From: Physocladia obscura
Lineage: Eukaryota; Chytridiomycota; Chytridiomycetes; Chytridiales; Chytriomycetaceae
Assembly: GCA_027596945.1 (NCBI GenBank)
Contig: JADGJH010000834.1
Coordinates: 1 to 13,976, forward strand
Length of the DNA: 13,976 nt
Direction of reading: 5' to 3'
The notes beneath the pieces are model-generated. The model saw only the letters and a list, made by a program, of their open reading frames with translations. It was not told the origin of the DNA and searched no databases. The position numbers and the translations under genes were made by a program. Below, in pieces: positions 1 through 7,803 of the stretch. Within the stretch, counting starts at the first letter, position 1. Every line of letters begins with the position of its first letter.

Positions 1-96
1 CCAGTATTTGACAAAATCAAAAATCGAAAAAATGCCATTTATTTTGTCTGACTCAATATTTTTGAAAATAGCTGTAAATGAGTTTTTGTTCAGAAA

Positions 97-261
97 ATGA
101 TGAAAACGTTCGCTGGCAAGTGTTGTTTCTCCCCAAATTGTAGACGTGATTTCGACAATGACTCGGACCTTGCTGATATTGGAGGACGCAAGTACTGTGA
201 TTTGGAGTGTTACCTCAAGTACAAGGTTGTTCGCGATTACAACAACAAAGTTAATGGATAG
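97..261 (+). CDS. Small Cys4 zinc-finger protein (FCS/MYM-like), 54 aa
   Basis: The ORF opens with two consecutive ATGs (97 and 100), has an in-frame TGA upstream at 79-81, and ends at TAG 259-261. The centre has a CC-x4-C pair followed about 25 residues later by YC-x3-C and an aromatic/Lys-rich tail. This spacing resembles FCS/MYM-type treble-clef fingers, which occur in chromatin proteins and in some late transcription factors of large DNA viruses (family knowledge). It is the only unbroken reading frame in the virus-like block. After its stop the same frame runs on directly into helicase-like sequence, so it could instead be the upstream part of a larger broken gene. The function is unknown; the zinc-binding call rests on the cysteine pattern alone. 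Confidence 0.45.
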   Translation: MMKTFAGKCCFSPNCRRDFDNDSDLADIGGRKYCDLECYLKYKVVRDYNNKVNG

Positions 262-591
262 GTAATGAATCCTCCCTTGATTGCGAATCGAAATTACAAA
301 GCACTCAAAATTATCAACAGTGCGACATATACTGTTAAAAAGATTGGGCCATCAATTATACTGGTAGATACATTGACAAAACAATCTTACCGTTACAACA
401 GAGCAGTTTTCAAAAGTACTTTTGGGTAAACTATTGTAGCACATGCCATCGCGTTCAGGGCGAGTCAATTAATGTACCATTAACGATTCACGAGTGGAAC
501 AGAATGGCTGGTGACATGAGATACACTGCCATCAGCCTAACAACAAAAAAAAATATAACAAAAAGAATATATTAACGTGGTTGATGATGGA
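262..591 (+). pseudogene. C-terminal fragment of a Pif1-like SF1 helicase, frameshifted
   Basis: Three reading-frame segments together look like the end of an SF1B (Pif1/RecD-like) DNA helicase. The first (262-429) reads PLIANRNYKALKI followed by TYTVKKI, matching the block after motif III where these helicases have a PV-I-A..N....K..N....Y.V pattern. The second frame (about 350-570) contains motif V, TCHRVQGESI, and motif VI, RYTAISLTT. The third frame resumes at KEYINVV, typical of the helicase end. The frame change near 420 and the one in the A-run at 542-564 break the gene. In motif VI the usual Arg after Ser is Leu, so the arginine finger is missing. ATPase motifs I-III are not in the window. 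Pif1-type helicases occur in nuclei and in many large DNA viruses; the neighbours favour a viral origin (inference). Confidence 0.65.
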
Positions 592-933
592 ATCAAGCAC
601 CCAGAAGAACCAGATGTTGACTATGACAAGATGAAGGGAAAGTTGAAAATGAAGCGTCAGTTGAAGGATGAATTGCGAAAAAGAGAGTTGAGGCAGTGCG
701 AGTGATCAATTACATTGTGCGAAAGGGATGCTCTGCTTGAAGCATACATTTTTGAAAAGAGAATTGCGGACTGAATCATGATCAAAGGCTATGAGATCAA
801 AGGCTATGAGATTGATCATATACGAATGCGATGGGATCATGTAACTGATGAAAACTTCAAGAACATCAATGCTTATTGGAATCTGCGGTTAATTTCGAGA
901 AAGGAGAATAATGACTTCGGTCAAAATTTATAA
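592..933 (+). pseudogene. HNH endonuclease-like ORF with two in-frame TGA stops
   Basis: One frame is continuous from the helicase end to TAA 931-933 but is interrupted by TGA at 703-705 and 772-774. The N-terminal part is Lys/Arg-rich and helical. The C-terminal 51 residues (from ATG 778) carry GYEIDHI, then an N-rich loop and WNLRLISRKENND, matching the D-H-I ... N ... N pattern of HNH nucleases. Both stops could be former CGA Arg codons. The sequence ATCAAAGGCTATGAG is duplicated in tandem at 781-810, adding five codons just before the catalytic His. The frame continues that of the helicase end, so this may be a C-terminal extension of it or an inserted homing-type nuclease. Only the 778-933 part can be read today without a stop. 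Confidence 0.5.
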
Positions 934-967
934 TTTGTTATAAACAAAATTTATAATTTGTAATAAA
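922..967 (+). repeat. 23-bp tandem direct repeat, two copies
   Basis: CAAAATTTATAATTTGTTAT.. at 922-944 is followed by a copy at 945-967 differing at one base. The first copy overlaps the stop codon of the HNH-like ORF. The repeat is very AT-rich and lies in the 93-bp gap before the RING gene, so it could be part of that gene's promoter or simply a slippage duplication. Confidence 0.8.
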
Positions 968-1026
968 AAACAAAACCGAGCATAATTCCAAAAAACTATT
1001 TTATTGTTTCTTACATAAACAACAAA

Positions 1027-1762
1027 GTGGAACAAACAATCAGCTATTCAGTTGAAGTAAAGCAATCAGACTTGACTTGCTGTATTTGCTTTGAAATTCT
1101 CAACTTCCCATTGATTCAGTGCGCTAATGGTGGCAATCACTTTGTGTGTATAACCTGTTTTCTTAGAAACACTTGTCCACAATGCAAGACAAACAGCCTG
1201 TTTAATAATGAGCAGTTTGAGATGAAACTTCAACAATTCATGGTAAGTTGCCCCAATAAAAACTGTTAAGTGAAACTATTAAAATGGAATTTAGACCATC
1301 ATATCAGAAAATGTAATCATTCAAAGGTAAAGTGCCCATTCTGCGACACGATGATCTCACTTTCGACAATACAATCGTATTTCAAACGAAAATGTACATC
1401 AAAAGTCATAGAGCAAGATGACCACCTGGGTTTTCATTCAAATTCGTTCTTGATTTGGATGGATTGGGCAGGGATACCGCAATGATCATAGATGATGGAG
1501 TGGTTCTGTTGAGATGCGAAAACTCAAAATGGGACATGTCCTATAGCGTCTAACGCAGGGTGACATGGTGATAGTAACAACTACAAAAAAATCAGCGGAT
1601 GATACCGTCTCCATTCGAACAGTTCATGTGAAATGTCAGACTAACTTGAGGGACCTGAATTGGAAAGACTTGGACACTGATGGCGATGTCAAAGTACAGA
1701 TGATTGAGAATGGACATGGCCGAGGAATCCGCGATTTCATAAATCACGTGTTTCGTGACTGA
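1027..1762 (+). pseudogene. RING + SIAH/TRAF-type zinc-finger protein (E3 ubiquitin ligase-like), broken
   Basis: The N-terminal frame (1027-1269) holds a complete C3HC4 RING: Cys18, Cys21, Cys32, His38, Cys41, Cys44, Cys50 and Cys53. It starts at GTG where an ATG would be expected. VSCPNKNC begins a second zinc module, but TAA at 1267-1269 interrupts it. The same frame then resumes (1270-1485) with H..H..C...VKCPFCD and a final C, the layout of SIAH/TRAF-type fingers. Downstream a frame change is needed (about 1440-1552), then TAA, then a further open stretch from ATG 1565 to TGA 1762 in the position of the substrate-binding domain. SIAH-type RING proteins transfer ubiquitin from an E2 to bound targets; similar proteins occur in hosts and in some large DNA viruses. 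The RING itself is intact; the rest is not. Confidence 0.7.
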
Positions 1763-1800
1763 GCACAATGAAGCAACAGACGACGAAGAGGATTAGCATT

Positions 1801-2461
1801 TCAAACCATGACTCTTTTAAATGCTAGGACTTTCTCGGCAGCGTCACTCTTGAGATACTTTAACAGTCTCTTCTGGATTGCTGGCTGATTTCTCGTAAGT
1901 TCATGAATCACTCCAAAACTCTCTTCGCTGATTCTCTATATTCTTTTTAGCGTCCACATTGTCACGCTTCTTTGAATAAACACCATTCCAACCTTTGAAT
2001 CGATCGCAAACATCTCGCGCTCTCGTTCGTAATACTCCTTCCCATTCATGAATCGTTCAATCTCGTCCAAAAGAGATGGCTTTTCATTCGAAGAGTCGCT
2101 CTTGTTTGATCTCAATACGCTGATAGTTTGTTCCAGTTCGTTGATTCTGTCCTTCAAAGATTGATTAATATTAGCACGAATCGGATTCTCCAGTTTCAAG
2201 TTTATTTCTGGCACATTTAATGTGATGGGTTCCTCTAAGTCAAAGTAAGGTACACCAACTTTTGAGAGTGTTAATTGATCTTCTTTTCATCAACCTTGTA
2301 GATATGATTGTTCCTTGGATCTTTGTAGACAGTTCCAATTGGAAGAGACTTAAATACTTTAAACGAACACTTGTTGAAGGAACAACACACTTCATAGTTT
2401 ATGATATTGGATTAGAAATAAAGTTTTTGGAAATAAACGTCGAATTTGGATCAAAACGCAT
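1801..2461 (-). pseudogene. Unidentified coiled-coil protein gene, broken (about 219 codons)
   Basis: Read leftward, the gene starts at an ATG (2461-2459) just after an A/T-rich AAAAATAAAAATAAAAATATG leader. A TAA follows about 20 codons in, a frame change near 2350, another near 2270, then a long open stretch (2214-1936), TAG, and 41 more sense codons to TGA at 1801. The long stretch is rich in Leu, Glu and Asn. INQSLKDRINELEQTISVLR reads as a short coiled coil, followed by an acidic/basic helical segment. Codon continuity across each lesion is good, which supports one decayed gene rather than chance ORFs. I do not recognise the family. It converges on the RING gene with only 38 bases between the two stops, a virus-like packing. 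Confidence 0.5.
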
Positions 2462-2520
2462 ATTTTTATTTTTATTTTTTTGAAACGTTCTATTTTAGTT
2501 GGTTTAATGAACAATGTCAA

Positions 2521-2632
2521 TTTACACAGTGTAAACGTAATTGTTTTTTTTACACAGTTTAAATTTAGTTTTACGATGTGTAAATTTAGTTTCACAATGT
2601 GTAAGCTAATTTTTACACTGTGTAAATGAACG
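2521..2632. repeat. Iteron-like array of palindromic 15-mers, 21-bp period
   Basis: Five copies of a near-palindrome of consensus TTTACACNGTGTAAA start at 2521, 2549, 2570, 2591 and 2612. Copy 1 is a perfect 7-bp inverted repeat around one base; copy 5 is also perfect. Copies 2 to 5 are spaced exactly 21 bp apart, two helical turns. The array sits about 60 bp upstream of the start of the minus-strand coiled-coil gene, at the edge of the virus-like block. A dimeric DNA-binding protein would face the same side of the helix at each site. It could be a regulatory or replication element, or a minisatellite built from a palindromic unit. Confidence 0.85.
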
Positions 2633-2639
2633 AAAATTA

Positions 2640-3367
2640 CAAGTTATCAACTCCAAATTCCAATATATAGAGAAGAGATTTGAAATAAAAAGAAGTTTAA
2701 TCTCATTCATTTAACACATAAAAGCCATAGTTGATCATTATGGTTTCCAGATACAAACACAGCGAACCTGTGAACGAACTCAAGCTGTTTATATAATAAT
2801 ATATCATCAGTTACCTGTGAACTATCGGAGGAGCTTCTCTGATTGGCTGGCTCGATCAGCACGTTTCGTACAAGAGTTAATGAAATGAAAAACAATAGAA
2901 TTCGTTCCCATTTTGATTGTTAGTTTTGCCATCATTTCACACAAACTTCAAAGTTGAATAATTTTATTAGGGCCTTTACATTGAAAGTGGTACGAAAGAT
3001 TACCAAATTCTCTTGTTTAGCAGAAATTCTCTGGACCCAGCCGGATCCGGAGCCGCAATGGAGAGGCTCACTTTTGACAAACAGTGTAGCAAATTCCCGT
3101 TAGGGAGGAATGCCGGGCGTGACATGCGGGGGGGTTACTTTTGTTTGTTTTTTGAATAATTATTGGTGCTGACGCGGAGTTAAAACAAGCCAATAAGAAA
3201 AAAAGGGGTTCAAAATATCTTGGCGTCATACGAGGCATAGTGGTGGTTGAATCGTTAAACAAAAAGTATTGCCTTTCAGGTACAATTTCTGTTTTTCCGG
3301 TGTTTTCAAGGGTGTTCAATAATGTGTTTTACAAATGAAACAAATTTTCTTCCCTTTTCTTCTCCAG
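2640..3367. other. Intergenic region upstream of the first membrane-protein gene
   Basis: No convincing gene is seen. GC rises from AT-rich sequence near 2640 to a GC-richer stretch at 3035-3140 that includes a run of seven G. The stretch ending TTCCCTTTTCTTCTCCAG at 3367 is a good polypyrimidine plus AG acceptor, so an unrecognised 5' exon (coding or UTR) of the next gene may lie here. Short ORFs on either strand have no domain signal. Confidence 0.5.
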
Positions 3368-3407
3368 TTTCAGCGAAAAACATTCTCTTCGAAAAGACAC
3401 AAAATCT

Positions 3408-5297
3408 ATGGTTACTATGGTGGAATCGTTAGCTACGAAGGATAAAAATTGCGATGAGTATGTCCGACGAAAGAATGCAGGTGAGGTTTTTTTTCTTTTT
3501 ACGCTTTGAGTGGTGGGAAATCTTGCACTCTAGTTACCAAATTCCTGTGCTATATCTCCTACTGTAGTGAGAGAAAATTTATAAGCACGGCATGTAATCT
3601 TGCGTTTTGATAATATTAATGTGTCCGTTTAAGTTTTGTGTGTTTCTGATAAAACACATGACATAACCGATTTCCCAGGTCAGGACTTTGTGACACAATC
3701 ACAAGAAGCATGGTCGGACCAGCTCATCGCAAGCAGCGCCGACAGTCATCTCAACAGTCGGACAATAAAATTTGCGCGTGACGATTCGTCATCATCATTG
3801 CTAACACCATTACAAATCGGACTCATTGCCGCAGCAAGTGCTATTGTGGCCATCTTTGCTGCAGTGTATATTACTGCGCGACTGCATCGTTGGAAATCAA
3901 AGTTTGCAAGGCTCGTACGGCGGAAGCAACAGCAGCAAGAAACCACAACAACCGTCGAAGCGTTGTTTGGCGTCACTCCCGAAACCAACATTCTTGCAGA
4001 ACGGCTGAAACAGCAACAACAATCCACACTCCTTCGACAGCAGCAGCAGCAGTGGAGACAATCCACAGCGGCAACAGCATTACCTGACGAATTTCTGATA
4101 TCAACAACTTCGTTATTTACTGTCGACAGACCGACTCCTGCGACGATAACAAGCATCAACAGAGTTTCGCATGTCGGATCTTTTTTCGCTGCGGCTACTG
4201 TTACAGCACCTGTATCCGACGAACTTTCTGCAATCGCTGCGTCAGTGTTTGACGCCAACAATCCAACAGAATACAATGCACAAATTATGGCCGAGATTCG
4301 AGCTTCTACAGCCGCGTCGTCGATTATTAACGGAGGCGGGGGGAGTGCTGTCGGGTTTGGGATTACAGCAAGTGGCAGTGCTCCCGTGACACCATCTCCG
4401 GTGTTGCCGTCGTATGCGATGCCAACAATATCTCGCACAGATCGACGTATGAGTCGATTGAGTTCTTCGTCTGGTGTTTCGAGTCCGGCGGCGATGACTC
4501 CGCTATCGCCGGAAGATCTGGCGTTTGCAAAAAAATTTAACCGATATTCGCGTGCGTATTCTGATGCTGGTGGGGGTGCGGTTGTTGTTGGAGGCGCAAA
4601 CGGAAATGGTGCTGCTGTGCCACGTGCTGGAAGCAGAGCGGAGAGTTACTGGGATGGAAACAGTAATAGCAACATTGGACCAGACGAAATCAACAACAGT
4701 AGTGGAAGGACAGGCACGGGTTCTGTGTCGTATAGCGCACCAAACCTGGTGCGATCAGCTTTAAGCGCTGCTGTTGAATTGTCTGCTGCTAGAACGACTT
4801 CAAGTCCAGCATACAGCATCAGCAATAATGACGATGATGGTAGTGGCGGCGGTGGAGGTGGAGAAAGCAGTGAACAAGAGCAGAAGTCAGCGGCTGTTGC
4901 TAATGGAGTGGTGAAAAATACTGGTCGAAGAAGAAGTAGCAGCAGTATTCTCAAACCAACAACGACGACACCAGTGGTGGTAAAAAAAAAGTCCAGATCT
5001 GCGAATCATTCAGCTCACGCGTCTCCGCGAATCTCGACAACTGTTTCAGTAGCAAGCACTTCCCCGCAATACACGAGCGACCTGCTGTTCGAGTATACCC
5101 ATGAATGGATGCAATACTTCGATTTGAATCCTGACGCGGCGGACGAAAGTGCCGATGAGACAGAGAAATGGAAAATATTTTATGTGGAGTATCCTGGCGC
5201 GCGAAGGATGGCAGAGGTGTGGAGAGGGCGGCAAAGACAGACGCAGAGGCATTCAGTGAGTGGGGTTGGGTTGGGACTGAGGGGTGAGATTTTATAA
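3408..5297 (+). CDS. Single-pass membrane protein with long Q/S/T/G-rich tail (two-exon model, about 563 aa)
   Basis: Proposed exon 1 is 3408-3480 (24 codons plus one base), ending AATGCAG|GTGAGG. Exon 2 is 3679-5297 after TTTCCCAG. The join restores a Gly codon and keeps the frame. The alternative is a single exon from ATG 3636. Residues about 67-90 of the spliced model form one hydrophobic helix (IGLIAAASAIVAIFAAVYIT) followed by a basic stretch, so the tail should be cytosolic. The tail has two Gln runs, Ser-, Thr-, Gly- and Val-rich tracts, basic clusters, a SILK tetrapeptide (about residue 447) and an acidic, aromatic C-terminal segment (FEYTHEWMQYFDLN) that looks folded. There is no signal peptide in this model; one may be on a missing upstream exon. 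A GTGAGT at 5256-5261 could be a donor giving a different C-terminus. The family is not recognised; a surface or membrane signalling role is only inference. Confidence 0.75.
3481..3678 (+). other. Predicted spliceosomal intron, 198 nt
   Basis: The donor is AG|GTGAGG at 3480/3481, followed by a T-rich run; the acceptor is TTTCCCAG ending at 3678. Splicing is phase 1 and joins two open frames exactly, restoring Gly-Gln-Asp. The intron contains in-frame stops, as a real intron would be expected to. No cDNA evidence is available here. Confidence 0.55.
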
Positions 5298-5730
5298 AAT
5301 TGCTGGAGTGCGTCGATGTGGAGTTTTGAAAAAAACAAAACTTTTTAGAAGAAATGGGATGAAGGATACATAGGTTTTGTTTTTAATTTTTAATTTTTTT
5401 TTTCACAAGTGCATTTATTCTATACGCAGAAAGTTTTTTATTATGCAGAAAATGCGGCGCTAGCTTGGAGGTTGCATTTTTATATTTTGCGTACTATCTT
5501 TTTTATCTTACTTTTATTTTTATTCTTAAATTTATTCATTATGATATTCTTTTTTTTTCATTTTTTTCTCACTCGTTTAACAATTTGATGAAATAAAATA
5601 AAAAATGCTTTCTCATTTTCATTCGAAAACTTAATTTTCATTTTTGACCAAGCATGAAAGCGAAAAAAACGTTGAGAAAAAAAAAGGATTTCCTAATCAG
5701 CCACCAGGCAAAACCAAAACGAACAGTTGA
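5298..5730. other. Intergenic region: 3' UTR and promoter between the two membrane-protein genes
   Basis: T-rich runs (around 5380-5405 and 5540-5570) and AATAAA at 5592-5597 are consistent with transcript-end signals of the upstream gene. TTTCCTAATCAG ending at 5700 resembles a fungal branch site plus acceptor, so the downstream gene may have an intron in its 5' UTR. No ORF of note. Confidence 0.5.
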
Positions 5731-7608
5731 ATGGTGGCTCAAAACGGAGAAACATTGTCATCAAAGACATCAGCAGTATCCAATTTAGAAACGCAGGCCC
5801 CAAAAGTCACAACAAACAAAAATCTGAATGCAACCGAGTTTTCAATCAAGCTAAACGTTCCGTCAACAACTGGCATAACACTGGCACAGGCTAGTATCAA
5901 TACAAACATACCAGCAGGAATAAGTGGTGCAGTAGTAGCTGTAATAGTGGTGGCCGCGATTGTGATTTTGATTATCAGTTGTTGTTGTGCTTGGCATTTC
6001 CGTAGTCGGATTATTACTAAGACAACAATAGCAGCAACTCGCGATTTTTCAAGTACGATAAGCGAAAATCCCACTTCTTCGTCACGTACTTTTGTGGCCC
6101 AGGTTTCGCTTCCTGCTTCTAATCGTCCAAACGCGGCTGCAAAGACTTTTGTAAAAACTCCAGAAACTTCAGTTTCAATCAACGCGGCGAACAACAGTAA
6201 TTTTTTTGCCACAGCGGCGTTAGCATCAACATTGTCCGAGCCACCCATATATGCTGCATTCGCTTCTCGTTCTTCTTCATCTTCTGCCACGCCTCCTCGT
6301 CCACAAGCACCCCCTGCTGCAATTCAAACAAACCAGCGGCGTCGAACTCCATCTGCGAAATCAGTCACGATTTTTTCAGCAATGTCGTCGTATCACGAAA
6401 AACTCTTGACTCAGCCGGCGCCATCACCGAACGGGGTTTCATCGCATAACCAAAATGGAGTTACAAGTCTGAAATTTTTTGCAACAGCAGCGCCAGCATT
6501 GACTCCAACTCAGCTTTCGCCTTCTTCTCGATCTCCGCAAACACCACCACTAAAATCTGCACTCAAAAAACGCGCTGATGACGACAACGAGTCGGATAAA
6601 ACGCTTCTCGACGAAATTATGGTAGTTGATTCTAGAAAGACGAAACAGAAACGTGGAGAAGAAATAAAGTCAGTGAAAAAAAGCAGGAACGGCAGTACTA
6701 CTACAACTGCTTTTGCTACTGGTGGCGAAAGTGACGGTTTTACTGGAGACTATCGACAATATAAACATCGCAAAAATGGCAAAAAGCAAAATAATGCATC
6801 TCGTCGTTCTTCGGTACAAAGTGAAAACAGTGACAACAACGATGGTGAGGAAGACGACGACGATGACGATAATTCGGTGCTATTTAGCATAATTTCTGGC
6901 AATCGTGGCAGCACGAAAAATGTTGGACAAGACGTTTCTGATGAAGACAATTTCGCGCTTGGTCGATATTTTCCAAACTATCAATTCCAACAACAACAGC
7001 AGCCACAACATCGGCGGCGACAACGCGCGGCAAGTGAAAGTGGTATTCCGGTTTCTGGAAATAGGAGCGATGTTAGCAATGTCAGTGCACCGGCGTATAT
7101 ATCCGAAGAATATATGAAATTTTGCGCACTACGACAGCGGCAACAGCTCTTCCAGATGCATTTTCAACAGCAACAACAGCAAGCATATGCCGCATCTGTT
7201 GCCTCTTCTGGCACTCGTCAACCTTTTATGGTCATGCCACCACACCAACAACAGCAGTATGGGTATTTCAATCAGCCCCAGCAGCAACAACAACAGCAAA
7301 ATATGTTTGTCCAACTTCCTGCTGGACAAATTTATTATTCGCCTCATGGTATGCCAACAACGACGCATATTTTGAGTGAACAGTATTATCCGTATCAATC
7401 TGCTTTTGTGCAACAACAAAAAATGAACAATAATATTGCTCGAACCTTTTCTGGGTCGTCAGTTATTCCTCCGTCTTCATCTTCGGGATCAAATACTGTC
7501 GTTGTTACTCCTTCGTCGCTGGGGTATCGACTGCAGCAGCAACAGCAGCAGTTTCAAACGGCGCAAATGATGTATCCATTTTACTCAAAAATTCAACAAG
7601 AAAGTTGA
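5731..7608 (+). CDS. Single-pass membrane protein with acidic, NLS-like and prion-like Q/N tail, 625 aa
   Basis: ATG 5731 is preceded in frame by TGA 5728-5730, which fixes the start if this exon carries the 5' end. Residues 1-62 are Ser/Thr-rich with one N-glycosylation sequon (NAT at 33). Residues 63-84 are a strong membrane helix (GAVVAVIVVAAIVILIIS) followed by CCC, possible palmitoylation sites, then basic residues, so the tail should be cytosolic. The tail runs Ala/Ser/Pro-rich, a Lys/Arg cluster at about 302-320 that resembles a bipartite nuclear signal, an Asp/Glu run at about 372-380, then a Q/N/Y-rich region from about 415 to the end with Gln runs near 420, 479, 506, 517 and 601. 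There is no signal peptide. Layout and short FFA-x-A motifs resemble the upstream gene, so they may be paralogues. The family is not recognised. Confidence 0.8.
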   Translation: MVAQNGETLSSKTSAVSNLETQAPKVTTNKNLNATEFSIKLNVPSTTGITLAQASINTNIPAGISGAVVAVIVVAAIVILIISCCCAWHFRSRIITKTTIAATRDFSSTISENPTSSSRTFVAQVSLPASNRPNAAAKTFVKTPETSVSINAANNSNFFATAALASTLSEPPIYAAFASRSSSSSATPPRPQAPPAAIQTNQRRRTPSAKSVTIFSAMSSYHEKLLTQPAPSPNGVSSHNQNGVTSLKFFATAAPALTPTQLSPSSRSPQTPPLKSALKKRADDDNESDKTLLDEIMVVDSRKTKQKRGEEIKSVKKSRNGSTTTTAFATGGESDGFTGDYRQYKHRKNGKKQNNASRRSSVQSENSDNNDGEEDDDDDDNSVLFSIISGNRGSTKNVGQDVSDEDNFALGRYFPNYQFQQQQQPQHRRRQRAASESGIPVSGNRSDVSNVSAPAYISEEYMKFCALRQRQQLFQMHFQQQQQQAYAASVASSGTRQPFMVMPPHQQQQYGYFNQPQQQQQQQNMFVQLPAGQIYYSPHGMPTTTHILSEQYYPYQSAFVQQQKMNNNIARTFSGSSVIPPSSSSGSNTVVVTPSSLGYRLQQQQQQFQTAQMMYPFYSKIQQES

Positions 7609-7797
7609 GTGTTATTTTGTGATTTTTTCTGTTTTTTGTTTTAATTTTTTAATTTTTTTTTTAATTTTAATTTAATTTTTTAGGTCTGGTGGCTCCTATA
7701 CAACCACAACAGACATTAATTAAATCACAAAAACTAGCAGACAAATGAATTGAAAAGATTATAAAAGAACTTTTACTATTTTTTTTTTTTTCGTTCC

Positions 7798-7803
7798 AAT
7801 AAA
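7798..7803 (+). promoter_or_regulatory. Polyadenylation signal AATAAA
   Basis: A canonical AATAAA lies 190 bp after the stop of the 625-aa membrane protein, preceded by a long T-run. It is a plausible 3' end signal for that transcript. Confidence 0.5.

Noticed and set aside
2521..2632. CRISPR array
   Set aside because: Units are palindromic 15-mers with 6-bp spacers in a eukaryotic context. There are no 25-40 bp unique spacers.
3068..3319. 83-codon minus-strand frame upstream of the first membrane-protein gene
   Set aside because: No domain and no conserved motif. It lies in the likely promoter/5' UTR of the plus-strand gene.
3746..4438. 230-codon minus-strand open frame over the first membrane-protein gene
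   Set aside because: It is an antisense shadow: CAG/CAA runs of the real gene give Cys/Leu/Val runs on the other strand. No domain is seen.
5739..6290. 183-codon minus-strand open frame over the second membrane-protein gene
   Set aside because: It is antisense to a well-supported coding frame, and its hydrophobic stretch is the reverse complement of the membrane helix codons.
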